Source: Sceloporus undulatus (lineage: Eukaryota; Chordata; Lepidosauria; Squamata; Phrynosomatidae). Taken from it: a stretch of 64,000 bases of DNA. The stretch's first letter is position 1, and the number at the start of each line of letters is the position of its first letter. Below the pieces are notes generated by a model. It did no database searches. It was not told where the DNA came from and saw only the letters and a list, made by a program, of their open reading frames with translations. Of this stretch, positions 1-9,680 are shown piece by piece. A program made the position numbers and the translations under genes. The stretch covers positions 22,505,802-22,569,801 of the forward strand of contig NC_056528.1 in NCBI RefSeq assembly GCF_019175285.1, in the 5' to 3' direction.

Positions 1-90
1 GAAGGAAGGAAAAAGGAAAGAAGAAAGGAAGGAAGGGAAGGGAGGAAGGGAGGGAGGGAGGAAGAAAATAAAGAAGAAAGGAAAGAAGCC
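1..90. repeat. (GGAA)n purine-rich simple repeat
   Basis: Almost only A and G on the + strand, with GGAA and GGGA units, running off the left edge of the window. It is a low-complexity microsatellite-like tract with no coding content. Confidence 0.9.
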
Positions 91-164
91 TACATTTCGG
101 CCTTCTGTTAAGGAGGAGGAATCCCAAAATACTTTCCATTCGAAGCATGTTTTTAGCTTTTCTT

Positions 165-262
165 TAGTCGTGCCCTCCATTTTCCTGGAACGTCCTACAT
201 TTAGCGGGTCCTTGTCCTCCTTTGCAGTTATGGGGACATTTGGTCACCCTGCCCCCCCCCAA
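165..262 (-). repeat. Unnamed dispersed repeat with 'ggaggacatt' units, copy 1
   Basis: Read on the - strand it holds spaced ggaggac, ggacgtt and tggagg units that closely resemble the + strand at about 12972-13180. Two copies in one window mark it as a dispersed repeat. I cannot name the family. Confidence 0.45.
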
Positions 263-371
263 ATTGTTGGCTGGGTCCCTTTTAGTGGAGGAAAGCTCCT
301 TCCTCGGAGGCCACCCCAAAAGGGGCCCTGTCTCCCTTGTGTGCCTCTGGGGCCCCAACAGGTTTTCTCCC

Positions 372-721
372 ACACTGCAGAAATAATCCAGTTTGACCCC
401 ACTTCAACTGCCAGGGCTCAAGGCTATGGGATCCTGTCAAGGGTCCTTTACACACGTACAAAGGTACAGTTGTAGCATGGGGTTTGCTTGACTCAGCAGC
501 ACTATATACAAAATGGACTTTAGATTTAGAAACTGAAAACGAGCCAGCAATGTGACGCTGCAGCAAAGAAGGCAGATACAGTTGTAGCCTGCATTAATAG
601 AAGCACAAGTTCCAAGTGAAGGAAGCCATAACAACCAATGTCCATACACAGAATCCTATAACACTGAACCCTGGCAGTTAAAGTGGGGTCAAACTGGATT
701 CTTGCAGCAGTGCGGATGCAA
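372..721. mobile_element. Palindromic MITE carrying a CR1-like core
   Basis: The left arm (cactgcagaaataatccag, about 372-440) and the right arm (about 640-721, ending aagtggggtcaaactgga then a gcagtgcggatgcaa-type end) are reverse complements of each other. This is the arm sequence of a MITE family seen many times in this window. Between them, about 540-620, lies a segment related to the CR1 reverse-transcriptase region (gagccagcaatgtgacgctg). The family is non-autonomous and has no ORF. Confidence 0.75.
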
Positions 722-764
722 TACAAAAATGACTTATACTATATAGAGAAAGGATAATAAATGG

Positions 765-1012
765 AACAGGAGCCAGCATTGTGATGCTGCAGCAAAGAAG
801 GCAGATACAATTCTAATGGTTTTAAGTTACAGGAGGGAAGATTTCTATTGAACACTGGGAGGAATTTCTTGGTGGCCGGAACAGTTCAGCAACTGAACCA
901 ATTGCCTAGACTAGAAAAATGGTGAGATTTCCTTCTCTTCCAACTCTAGAATGGTGGGAATTCATTTAGGATTGCAAGAATTCAACTATTTCTTCCCTCA
1001 CTTGGAAACTGT
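765..1012 (+). mobile_element. CR1 LINE 3' fragment
   Basis: It reads from the CR1 '[12 protein letters not shown]' region (gccagcattgtgatgctgca) into the 3' part, with landmarks such as ttacaggagggaagatt, the gttcagcaactgaac segment and gagatttccttctct. These match the order in longer CR1 copies here. It is truncated at both ends. A short piece of the same core in reverse orientation follows at about 1025-1110. Confidence 0.65.
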
Positions 1013-1109
1013 GCTCCTAAGATTAAGGCCGGCTAGAATGGTATCTGCTTCCTTTGCTGCAGCATCACGTCGCTGGCTCACATTCCATTTATAATCCTAG
1101 AGTCCTTTT

Positions 1110-1575
1110 GTTTTGCATGTAGGCAAGTTAAATATGGGGGTCAGGGATGTGTAGGTTTCATTCTTCTGGAACCCTCCTCCTTGCTATTGGAAATTATAAA
1201 CATTTCCCAAGCTCTTAGTCCTTGGTTGGGAGGGAAAAACACAATGCCAAAGCTAAAACTGTTAGGAATGAGTCTTTTTTAGGGGAGTAGCCATAAACTT
1301 AATCTGAAAACGCTTTCCTGGGAGCTGAAACTTATTGTGTTATTCTTTTATTATGTTTTATTTTGATTGTAACCCGGACTTGTGATGCTAGGAGTAAATC
1401 TAGGCATGAAACTATGCATGGTCTAGTTTCAGGTTTTAGGTTTACTCCCCTCCCAGTCTCTTCTTCTCTGTCCTCCTCCTCCTCCTCCTCCTGGGATCTC
1501 TTCCTCTCCTTTACTTCCCATCTAAAGCATGGTCTACTTTCAGGGCTACTCGAAGGTACGTATTTCAAAGGATAG
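1110..1575. other. Gene-free stretch, nothing recognised
   Basis: No exon, conserved protein or clear repeat was recognised. A short (CTC)n run at about 1473-1491 gives serine- or glutamate-rich shadow ORFs. Confidence 0.5.
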
Positions 1576-2055
1576 GAATAACTTTTCCTGTAGCTTGCAT
1601 CCGTTATTCCAGGTCCTATTTTCTGGAGCAGCAGAAAACAAGCTTGCTCCCTCCTCAATATGACATCCTTTCAAATAAACAGGGCTATCATATCACCTCT
1701 TAACCTTCTCTTCTCCAGGCTAAACATCACTATGTCGTTCCTCGTAGGACATGGTTTCCAGACCTTTCACCATTTTAGTCGCCTTCCTTTGGACATGCTC
1801 CAGTTTCTCAACATCCTTTTTCAATTGTGGTGCCCAGAACTGGACAAAGGATTCCAGGTGGAGCCTGACCAGAGCAGAATAGAGTGGCACTATTACTTCC
1901 CTTGATCTAGACACTATACTTCTATTGATGCAGCCTAAAATCGCATTGGCCTTGTTAGCCGCCGCATCGCACTGTTGACTCATGTTCAACTTGTGGTCTA
2001 CTTGGACTCCTAAGAAGTCATTTCCACGGAGGGAATTAGACTTACTCCGAGGTAA
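1575..2055 (-). mobile_element. CR1 LINE fragment (reverse-transcriptase C-terminus and 3' part)
   Basis: The - strand encodes [20 protein letters not shown] and a downstream [18 protein letters not shown], the classical C-terminal end of CR1 ORF2, preceded by the [20 protein letters not shown] segment. It continues into the usual CR1 3' sequence (agcaagcttgttttctgctg on the - strand). The copy is 5'-truncated, as most LINE copies are, and has lost the extreme 3' end. Confidence 0.9.
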
Positions 2056-2061
2056 GCTGAA

Positions 2062-2300
2062 GGATCTTGGAGCACCTTTGAGACTCACTGAGCGAAAGAA
2101 ATTGGCAGCATGAGCTTTGGTAGATTTGAGTCTGCGTACTTAGATGCATTTGAGGAATCAGATCCCTAAATGCATCTGAGGAAGTAGACTGAAGTCTAGG
2201 AAAGCTCCTGCTGCCAATGTCTCTCGTTCACTGAGTCTCAAAGGTGCTCCAAGATCCCTCTGCCTACTGATTCTACAGACTAACACGGCTATATCTTTGA
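2062..2300. mobile_element. Inverted dimer of a Penelope-like tail with a hammerhead-like core
   Basis: Two arms of 87 bp (2062-2148 and 2171-2257) are near reverse complements with a 22-bp spacer. The right arm contains CTGAGGA (2176-2182), a short stem (2185-2189 with 2194-2198, loop TGAA) and GAAA (2200-2203). That order is the hammerhead ribozyme core CUGANGA-stem II-GAAA. Hammerhead motifs are known in Penelope-like retroelements. The following 'ctacagactaacacggcta' is a common reptile repeat end. The family call is inference. Confidence 0.55.
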
Positions 2301-2527
2301 ATCCCTCTGAGGTCAACTGTTCGATTATATCTCCGAAATCAATGTGGAGCCAGCGAGGTTGATCTTAGGGTCTCCGTATGAATCGGGAAGGACATGAAAT
2401 CACCCACCAGAGACACCAACAACGAACCCCCCCCCCCCCCAAAAAAAACAAAAAATGGCATTTGGAAACAGAAAGTAGGAAGAGACAGGGAGGGAAGGAA
2501 GGAAGGAAGGAGACAGACGATCAAAAA

Positions 2528-2650
2528 AGGGAGAGAGACAGGGAGAGGGTCCAGGCGGGAGGCCAAAGGCCCCGTCAAAGGGGGATCGTGATCCAGCTCC
2601 TGGGGAGCCCCCAGCCTCCCGCCTGGACCCTCTCCCTGTCTCTCTCTCCT
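2528..2650. repeat. Long inverted repeat upstream of the BARHL1 promoter
   Basis: The left arm (about 2528-2562) and right arm (2615-2650) are near-perfect reverse complements over about 34 bp, around the core gagggtccaggcgggagg, separated by about 52 bp. Beyond the arms sit GGAA units on the left and CCTT units on the right (to about 2692), so the palindrome continues loosely outward. It could form a cruciform. It could also be an assembly fold-back, but the unrelated loop argues against that. Confidence 0.7.
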
Positions 2651-3349
2651 TTCCTTCCTTCCTTCCTTCCTTCCTTCCTTCCTTCCTTCCCCTTACTTTC
2701 TTTCTTTCTTTCTTTCTTTTTTTCCTCCCTACTTTCCTTCCTGACGACCCCATTTCTTACTCCATCAGGGTCCCGAGGCTGAGCCTGACATCACCACCCC
2801 CCCGAAAAAGCCCCGCGGCCTATCAGGAGCCAGGCCCAGCGGCACGTGGCCTTCGGAGGAGGCTCCCAAAAAGAGAGAGAGAGAGAGGAAGAGGAGGAAG
2901 AGGAAGAAGAGGAGGAGGAGGAAGAGCGCCAAACTCCCGCGCCCGAGTGCAGCGCCTCGTTATTGCTCGCTCTCTCTCTCTGGCCGGAGACGATCAGGGC
3001 GCTGTCCCTGGTGCTGAAGTAGGACAGACCCCGACCCTCGACGGAAGCCCCGGACAGGAGCCCTGCCCTCCGGAGCCCCGCATGGAGGAGGAGCAGCGGA
3101 GGAGGCGGCGGAGGAGGAGGCGGCCCTGTTCCCTCCCCGGGGCCTGATCCCTGCCGGGGGCCGTCCCGGGACCCTCGCCCGCCCCTTGGCCCAAGGAAGA
3201 CGGAGCCCTCGGAAGCCATGATGCCGGGAGCCCCCCAGGAGTAGAGGCAGCCGCCCCCGACGCCCTCGGCTGCTTGCGGCGCCCCAGAAAAGTTGGACCG
3301 CCTCCGCGACTCTGCGGCTTCCCTGGCCTCCCTCGCCTTCTCTCGCCTC

Positions 3350-3737
3350 CCGCCTGAATTGCCTCACTTTCTTTTTGCCTTCCTTACTCTTCCTTTTTCT
3401 TTCTTTCTTACTCCTTGTTTCTCTTTCTATTTTTACTTTCTTCTCTTCATCCTTTCTCTTCCTTCCTTCCCTTTCCTTCTTTGATTTCTTCCTCCCTTTT
3501 TTCTTCTTCTTTCCCACCTTCCTTTTCCTTCTCTTCCCCTCTCTTCCTTCCCTTCCTTCCCTCCTTCTTTCTTTCTTTCTCCCTTCTTTCCTCTTTCCCT
3601 CTTTCCCTCTCTCCCCATTCCTTTTCCTTCTCTTCCCTTCCCTTCCCTTCCTTCCTTCCCTTCCCTTCTCTTCTCTTTCGTTCTCTCTTCCTTCTTCCTT
3701 CCTTTCCCGCTCTTCTTCCTCTCTTCCTCCCTTGCCT
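3350..3737 (+). repeat. Polypyrimidine tract upstream of the BARHL1 start codon
   Basis: About 390 bases of nearly pure C/T on the sense strand (CTTT, CCTT and CCTTCC units), ending about 175 bases before the ATG. Long open frames on both strands here are low-complexity artefacts. Homopurine-homopyrimidine mirror tracts can adopt triplex (H-DNA) structures. Confidence 0.9.
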
Positions 3738-3911
3738 TGCCTTGCCTTGATCTGCCTGGATGAGGCCTGCCGGGGCCCTTGTCCTCCTCCCGCGGGGCTC
3801 CTTGGCCTTGAGCCCCTCTCCTCCCTCGGGGCCCCTCTCCCTCCTGGCTCCCTCCGCCGCCGAGCTCCGGGCCATGTGCCGCTAGGGGCCCCGTGGAGGA
3901 GGGAGGGAGGG

Positions 3912-4443
3912 ATGGAAGGCTCGGGGGGCTTCGGGATCGAGTCGCTGCTCTCCCGGCGCCCGGGGAGCCCTTGCTCGCTGGCTGCGCTGCCGGGGGAAGC
4001 GGCCGGGCCGGGCCCCGAGGGCCACTCTCCGCTGGCGCTGAGTCCCCGCTCGGAGCTGAGCAGCAGCGGCTGCCCTTCGCCCTCGTCGCCGGGCCGGGAG
4101 TGCTCGGAGGGGGCGGCCGTGGCCCCGACGCACCCGCTGCCGCTGCCGTTGCCGATCCCGCAGCGCCCGTCGCTGGTGGCGGTGGGGCTGGAGCTGGCGG
4201 GCGGCGTCGGGGCGCCTTCGCAGTCCAGGACGGTGACCTCCTCCTTCCTCATCCGAGACATTCTGGCCGACTGCAAGCCCCTGGCCGCCTGCGCCCCTTA
4301 CTCCAGCAGCGCCCTCGGAGCGGCCCCGGCCCCGGACTCGGCCCCGATCCGCCTCCCGCCCAAAGCCGCCACCGAGGAAGGCCGGGAGAAGGCCGAGAAG
4401 GGCGCCGCCGGCAGCAACGCCTCCTCCGACGCCGAGTACAAAG
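3912..4443 (+). CDS. BARHL1: BARHL1 exon 1 (N-terminus with FIL repressor motifs)
   Basis: Encodes residues 1-177 of the BarH-like 1 homeobox transcription factor, a nuclear DNA-binding protein of the developing nervous system and inner ear. The start MEGSGGFGIESLLSRRPGSP aligns with the mammalian MEGSNGFGIDSILS, so this ATG (a G at -3 and +4) is chosen although the frame is open upstream. Two FIL (eh1-like) motifs, known in BarH proteins for corepressor binding, are visible: FGIESLL (7-13) and FLIRDIL (112-118), the latter followed by ADCKPLAACAPYSSS. The end, SNASSDAEYK, is also conserved. The linkers are rich in Ala, Pro, Gly and Ser, and the exon appears somewhat longer than I recall for mammals. 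The exon ends AAAG|GTAGGG in phase 1, and the intron runs to 11179. Confidence 0.96.
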
Positions 4444-4589
4444 GTAGGGAGCCCCAGGAAAGCGATTGGAAGCCCTCTCGCCACCCCAGACGTAAAGCTC
4501 TCATACCGCTCAACAAGGAAAGGCAAAGAGGGAAAGTCGGCGGGATGGGCTCCCTTCGGTAGTCGTCTGTTTTTTCAAACTTTTACACT

Positions 4590-4985
4590 CACAATCCGCT
4601 CCAAATGCCAGGGCTCCGTGCTGCGGAATTCTGGGAACGCTCCTTCAACAATGTGGCTCCGCAGCAAAGAAAGCAGATCCAAGTTTAGTCGTAGAAGGAA
4701 GAGAAATGCGACAATTCATAGACGCGCGGTTTTGGTGGATAGAAACGAAAAGCGTTCCTAGAAAGCACCCTTTCCAAGGGAGGGAGGTCATGGCAAGCAA
4801 CGGCCGTTCCCAGAATGCCACAGCATGGAGCCGTGGAGGTGCAAGCGGTGCCAAAGCGGATTGTTTCTGCCGTGCGGTCCCCGCTTCGCAAAATCTTTAA
4901 AAGGGAGGGTTTGCGAGGCCGAACCTGGGCTGCGTCCGCACGGCAGAAACAATCTGCTTTGGCTCCGCCTGTATTCCTTTCCGGA
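4590..4985. mobile_element. Palindromic MITE copies (one with a CR1-like core)
   Basis: A left half (tgctgcggaattctgggaac) is followed by a CR1-like piece (caatgtggctccgcagcaaa, about 4650-4680). A right arm lies at about 4800-4885, ending gattgtttctgccgtgcgg. A further arm fragment is at 4923-4965 (cggcagaaacaatctgcttt). It is GC-shifted compared with other copies, perhaps because it sits beside the CpG block. Confidence 0.55.
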
Positions 4986-5309
4986 TTTAGGGCATCTCCA
5001 GGTAAGCAAAGGTAAGGCCAAGTCACCAAAACGGGTCGGGGATCCCCATTGCCCCTTCCAGGGGGATCTAAGGGAACCTGAGAACCCCATCCCTGTGTAA
5101 ATGGGGCTGAGTCAATGGCTCTACTCTAGTTGAACCCAGCAATGGGATCTAGGCCAGTCAGCCAAGGGAAGCCGGGGAACTGAAGGTGGTTTTCCCTTGA
5201 GTCCGCCCTCCTCAGGGCCAAACTTCCCTTCGCGAGGCATCGACTTTGACCTTTCGGGAGAGGCATCAATGTGGAGGGAAGGTTGGGGGGGGGCTTTTGA
5301 AATGGGGCT

Positions 5310-5395
5310 CTCACGCTTTGTTTATATAGTTGTAAACCGCCTTAGAGACTGCTTAGGCGGTATAAAACGAAGTTGCTATTGCTCTTGTAAAGCGA
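5310..5395 (+). mobile_element. 3' fragment of a tRNA-derived SINE
   Basis: The segment tagttgtaaaccgccttaga followed by gcggtataaa and gttgctattgct matches the 3' half of the full copy at 24020-24260. The tRNA-like head is missing. Confidence 0.65.
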
Positions 5396-5411
5396 CCTTG
5401 CGGCCCCTTTG

Positions 5412-5510
5412 AGGCCAACTGGGAGAAAGAAGTTGGCAGCAGGAGCTTTTCCTAGACTTAAGCCAACTTCTTCAGGTGCATTTGGTGGCCTGGAAAGCCA
5501 GGGACAGACC
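5412..5510 (-). mobile_element. Penelope-like tail fragment
   Basis: On the - strand it reads cctgaagaagttggcttaag, then tctaggaaaagctcctgctg, then ccaacttctttctcc. This parallels the arms at 2062-2257, including the stem II and GAAA region of a hammerhead-like core. Only one unit is present. Confidence 0.5.
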
Positions 5511-6020
5511 GATGTAGATGTCAGTAGTGTGAGAGAGTGTCGATCCGAATTCATTCCCATTCTTTTGTGACAAGTATAGTTTTAAGGATTGGTCGTCGTC
5601 GGACAAAGGCAGTGGAAACTGTGGCCTGAAGGTGAAGAGAATGAATGAAACAGTGAAGGAAAGCATTGGGTTTTGGCTTCCTTTGGAGAGGCAGCGAAGG
5701 AGGTTTCCTCCTCTTTCGATAAGTTCCATTTCTACATACAGTATATGTAACTTAGATATATATGACATATATATCCCGCCACTGGCCATTCTGGTCCCCA
5801 AACTGGACTCAGAAGTAAGGCTCTTTCTCGGCCATCTAGAAGCAGCTCTTCCTTTCCAAAACGTAAAGTTTCCATTCAATCTCTGTAGGATTACTTGCGA
5901 GTAAATGAATGTGTCCTTAACTTGCCGCTAAATCCCACTGAAAGGAGGGATCATTTCCGTTAGGTAGGATCGGGCCACGAGTCTCACAGTTTATTCCAAC
6001 GCGATGATCGGTTTTTAGTG
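5510..6020. other. Intron 1 stretch, nothing recognised
   Basis: No exon-like conservation and no repeat that I can name. It contains a short TATA-rich patch (5735-5775). Confidence 0.4.
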
Positions 6021-6024
6021 TGAT

Positions 6025-6130
6025 TAGTTGCATCCACACTGGAGGAAATAGTCCGTTTTGATACCACTTTAACGGTATTATTTGGTATTATTCCAAAAGC
6101 GGTATCAAAACGGACGATTTCTCCAGCCTT
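6025..6130. mobile_element. Short palindromic MITE (deletion derivative)
   Basis: Arms gcatccacactggaggaaat and its reverse complement surround a very short centre. Bases 6050-6075 and 6095-6120 are mirror arms (cgttttgataccactttaac). It is the same family as the longer copies, reduced to its ends. An (AAT)n microsatellite follows at 6203-6242. Confidence 0.7.
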
Positions 6131-6203
6131 AAAATGGTTTTCTTTCTAAGGGGATCGATACTCAGATGAAAAAGATCCCACACCGCTGTGAATGGGTTAA
6201 TTC

Positions 6204-6243
<40 letters not shown>

Positions 6244-6689
6244 TTTGGTGCCTATTATGAGGCCCAGTGAATTCTAGCTTCTTCCCCGTGTCTGCATTTG
6301 TTTCTGTTTATCTCGAGGGGTTTTCCCAGGGAGATCAATGGTGCTTGTCTTTGGATCTCCTCCTTAGACATGTTTTAAATCTAGATTTAAAATCACTTCG
6401 GTTTTAAAAAGAAAGGAATTAAAACGGCACCAAGAAATGAAGTTCGATGGATCAAGGGCTAACAAAGACGCCGAGAAATAAATGCAAGCCACTGGAAAGG
6501 AAAGAATAATACAAGGAAGATTCTGTCTTTAAAATGTTCCTTAAATCCGTCCTGAATGTCTCCTCCGATCCCTCTTTCCCTGAAACAAAAGGACCAAATG
6601 AGTCGGGATCCCGCTTTTAGAAGCGGATTGAGATCCACCTTCGGATATGAACAGCGGCTTTGCTGAACATGAATTGCCCAGTTTGCCCT

Positions 6690-7690
6690 TCTCTCCTGGC
6701 CCTTCCTTCCTTCCCTCCTTCGCTTCCCTTTTCTTTTTACCTCCCTTCCCTCTTCGGCCTCTTCCTTCTCTCTCTCTCTCCTTTCTCTGCGCCTTTCCCT
6801 TTTTCAAGCCTCCTTCCCCCCGTTTTCTCCTCTTCCTCTCTTCTTCTCCGTCCCTTCAATCCTTTGCTTCCCTGCCTTCCTTCCTTTTCCTCTCCTTCAG
6901 TCAAACTCCGTTACATTTTCCTCCATCCCTCTCTCCTTTTTGCCTTCCATCCTTCCTTCTTTTTACCTTTCCCTCCACTCCTTTTATCCTTCCCTCCACC
7001 TATCCCCCCTTCTCCCTTCTACATTTTGATTCTGCGTTTACTCTCTCTCCCTCTTCATTTTCTTTTCTACTTTTTCCTTTTCCTTTTACTCTCTCTCTCT
7101 CTCTCTCTCTTTACTCTCTTCTACATGTTTATTATCTTTTACTTTCTCTTCTACGTTCTTATTTTCTTTTACTCTCTTTCTGTTCACTCTTTTTTCTACG
7201 TTTTATTTTGCTTTTACTCTCTCTCTCCATTCTCCCCTCTATATTTTTTCTTTTCCTCTCCTCTCTTGGACATTTTTGTCTTTAGATTACTCTCTCTTCT
7301 ACATGTTTATTTTCTTTTACTCTCTCTCTTTGCCCTCTTCCACATTTTATTTTGCTTTTACTCTCTTCTACATTTTTGTTTTTAGTTTACTCTCTCTCTC
7401 TCTCTTTACTCGGTCTTCTACATTTTTCTTTTACTCTCTTTTTTACTCTCTCTTCTACATTTTTACTTTCTTTTACACTCTCTCTCTGTCCTTCTCTCAC
7501 CTTCCCTTTTCTCCTCTTGTTCTTTCCTTCTTTCCTTCCCATTCCTTCCTAATTTCCTCTCTTTCCTTTCCTTCTGTTCCGCCGGCCTGCCTTCCTTCCA
7601 TCCCTTCCTTTCTCTCTCCTTCTCCTTCTCCTTCTCCACTTCTGCTCTTCCTCCCATCTCTGGCTTTCCTTTGTAGAGGAACTTCCCTTC
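6690..7690 (+). repeat. About 1 kb polypyrimidine tract in BARHL1 intron 1
   Basis: Around 1000 bases overwhelmingly C/T on the sense strand, with CTCT, TTCC and TTTACTCTC units; 'ttttactctctcttctacat' recurs many times as a loose tandem unit between 7020 and 7480. The long Ser/Phe/Leu/Pro-rich frames it creates are artefacts. It has the same strand polarity as the tract before exon 1. Confidence 0.9.
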
Positions 7691-7734
7691 CTTCCTCCCC
7701 CAATTTGCCAGCCTCGACCTCTCCTTCCCCAGAG

Positions 7735-8500
7735 ATCCAGCCTCCCCCCAACTTTGCCGGATCCCCCCAGGCTTTCTCTCCTGGGCTTGCGGGAGATCTG
7801 CGGCCCAAATCCCGGGAGGATCGGGGCCCCTGGGCGGGAGGCCTTTCGGGGGGAGCCTCGGGGTGGAATCCCAGCCCTCGGGGGCCCTTTCTGCCGGAGG
7901 CTCCCTGCCTCCCCCGCCGGGCCTGGGCCTTCCTTCTCCCCCGGCCCTTCCTCCTTTGTGCCGCTTCGGAGGCCGCCGCTCCCTCTGCCTCCTCCCGAGG
8001 GGATCAATTAAGGGGATTTGGGGCTTTGGGCGGCCGGGGAAGGAGGATCGGGGAGGGGGGCATCCCGAGGCGACCCCGCAGAGAAAACCAGTTTTAAAAG
8101 ATGAAGATGAAAAAACCACCCGTTATTAGTCCTGTTTTTAAAAGGAAAAATTGAGTACTAGAACTAATAATGCGGCTAATGGACATCAATGGAAGCCGGA
8201 CCAGTTTTACTCGAGGGGGATAATAAGACTAACGACTAAGGATCCCCTCTTTCCCTCCCTCCCCGCGGCGGAGTCTTCCTCCAGAAGGGGCCCGGGTCCA
8301 CGCGTGTCTCGGGGGCAAAGAGGACTAACGAGGAAGGGCTCCGCGGCCGCGAGGGTGGAGCGGGGAGGCTTTCGTCCTTAGTCCCCAACCCACCCACGCA
8401 GATCCCCGGACAGGCGGGGACACGGCTCCCTTCTGTTCTCTTCCAGAAAGTGAAGGAGAGGCGGCATTGAACCAAGTCTCCTCGAAAGATCCTCCGGGTT
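7735..8500. promoter_or_regulatory. Second GC/CpG-rich block in intron 1
   Basis: GC- and CpG-rich sequence resumes after the pyrimidine tract (7735-8090 and 8260-8420), interrupted by an AT-rich, non-repetitive piece with several TAAT motifs (8090-8240, such as gaactaataatgcggctaat). It could be an extension of the CpG island, an alternative promoter or an intronic enhancer. No exon with good splice sites was found in it. Confidence 0.4.
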
Positions 8501-8854
8501 TGCCTCCTCTAGAAGAGGCCCATCGCATCCAGCCTACTCTAATCGGGACTAATCCACGGTTTTTAGGCCCACCTTTGTGTCCCATTAATTTGTTCTTGTT
8601 GTTATTATTGTTTTCCGACTTTTTTTTTCCCAGCTGAGGACTCGAGGCGGCTTCCATCACTTCCAACAGAACATCGTTAAAATTCACTTCAAATGAAACA
8701 TCCTCCAGATAAAACACAAAGTGAAAAAGGCAATTAAAACCAGCTTTTAACGGCTAAGATTAAGACTAATAACCAAAAAGAGTTGTTCCCCGCAGCTACA
8801 ATAATAGCCATTGTATGACTATTATTAATATTAATCAGGAACACAACACAAGGG

Positions 8855-9069
8855 GCATCCACACTGGAGAAATAACCCGGTTGGACACCGCTTTAACTGC
8901 TATTGGATTTCAGAGCGGAGCCGCAATTATTAAATCATTTCCATTTGATAAGTGTGGCTGTGCTCCACTTTTTTAAAATCATCATCATCATCATCCCAGT
9001 TTCCCCAAAACTGGGACTCAGGGCGGGTTACGATATTTAGAGTCCTGGGTTCTGATCCTCCCTCCGCCA

Positions 9070-9115
<46 letters not shown>

Positions 9116-9210
9116 GGGATCGATTTTGCTACAAACCCCCTTCTCTCACTTGACACCGCTTTAGCTGCCAGGGCGCCATGCTATGGAATCCTGGGAATTG
9201 TAACTTGTCA
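8855..9210. mobile_element. Half-copies of the palindromic MITE, with (AAT)n between
   Basis: The left arm gcatccacactggagaaata (8857-8935) lacks a partner. A second half lies at 9150-9210 (gctatggaatcctgggaatt). A 45-bp (AAT)n microsatellite (about 9068-9112) and a small LINE-tail-like piece (aaactgggactcagggcggg) sit between them. Confidence 0.6.
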
Positions 9211-9474
9211 TGGCCCCAGATCGGCTGCGTTTCGTTCTGGATGACTTCGAAGCAACCAAGTACTTCTTCTTAGCGGGCCCGATCCACCCCTTGCCTTTTT
9301 CAGAAGCAGGGGAGCGATCCTGGGGGAAGCTTTTCTAAAGGAACGGAGGACATGTCTACTCAGGTGTAAAATCGGTTAGATTTAAAGAGATTGGATTTAC
9401 TCTCAGGGAGAAGCGCGGACGTCTCTAAAGTCCCTAAAAAGAATTACAGTATTCCTTCCGCCCATATTTCTATC

Positions 9475-9680
9475 ATTATCATTAATAATAATAATAATAA
9501 TAATATCATCATCACCATCATCATTACTATTTATGCCACCTTTCTCCTAAAAAGGGACCCAAGGCGGCTCACGAGATCAATTAATTCTTATTGATTGATT
9601 ATTATTAACATCCCACCTTTTTTTCTTCTCCAGATTGCGGCTCACAACAATTTTGATAAAAAGGGAAGGTTGTTAAAATC
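9475..9680. repeat. LINE-tail-like repeats and (AAT)n
   Basis: The segment ccacctttctcctaaaaagg followed by gacccaaggcggctcacgag is the reverse of 'gagccgccttgggtcccttt', a common lizard repeat end also present at 10265-10345 (-), 12118-12175 (+) and 13330-13380 (+). The parent element is probably an L2/CR1-type LINE or a SINE mobilised by one. Confidence 0.45.

Larger units (their letters stand above)
2760..4560. promoter_or_regulatory. BARHL1: CpG-rich promoter block of BARHL1
   Basis: CpG dinucleotides and GC content rise sharply from about 2760, through exon 1, to about 4560, compared with the AT-rich flanks. There is a purine run at about 2865-2935 and a pyrimidine tract at 3350-3737. 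Developmental homeobox genes typically have such CpG-island promoters. No TATA box stands out and the transcription start cannot be placed from sequence alone. Confidence 0.7.

Noticed and set aside
3375-3911. In-frame upstream extension of BARHL1
   Set aside because: The frame is open, but the peptide is pure pyrimidine-tract translation, and the MEGSxGFGI start matches known BARHL1.
2960-4276. 438-residue open frame on the - strand over the promoter and BARHL1 exon 1
   Set aside because: It is Glu/Lys/Arg- and Gly/Pro-rich, made by the purine complement of the pyrimidine tract and by GC-rich antisense of exon 1. It has no conserved domain.
6647-8097. Long Ser/Phe/Leu-rich frames (212-273 residues) in intron 1
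   Set aside because: Products of the 1 kb pyrimidine tract; low complexity, no family resemblance.
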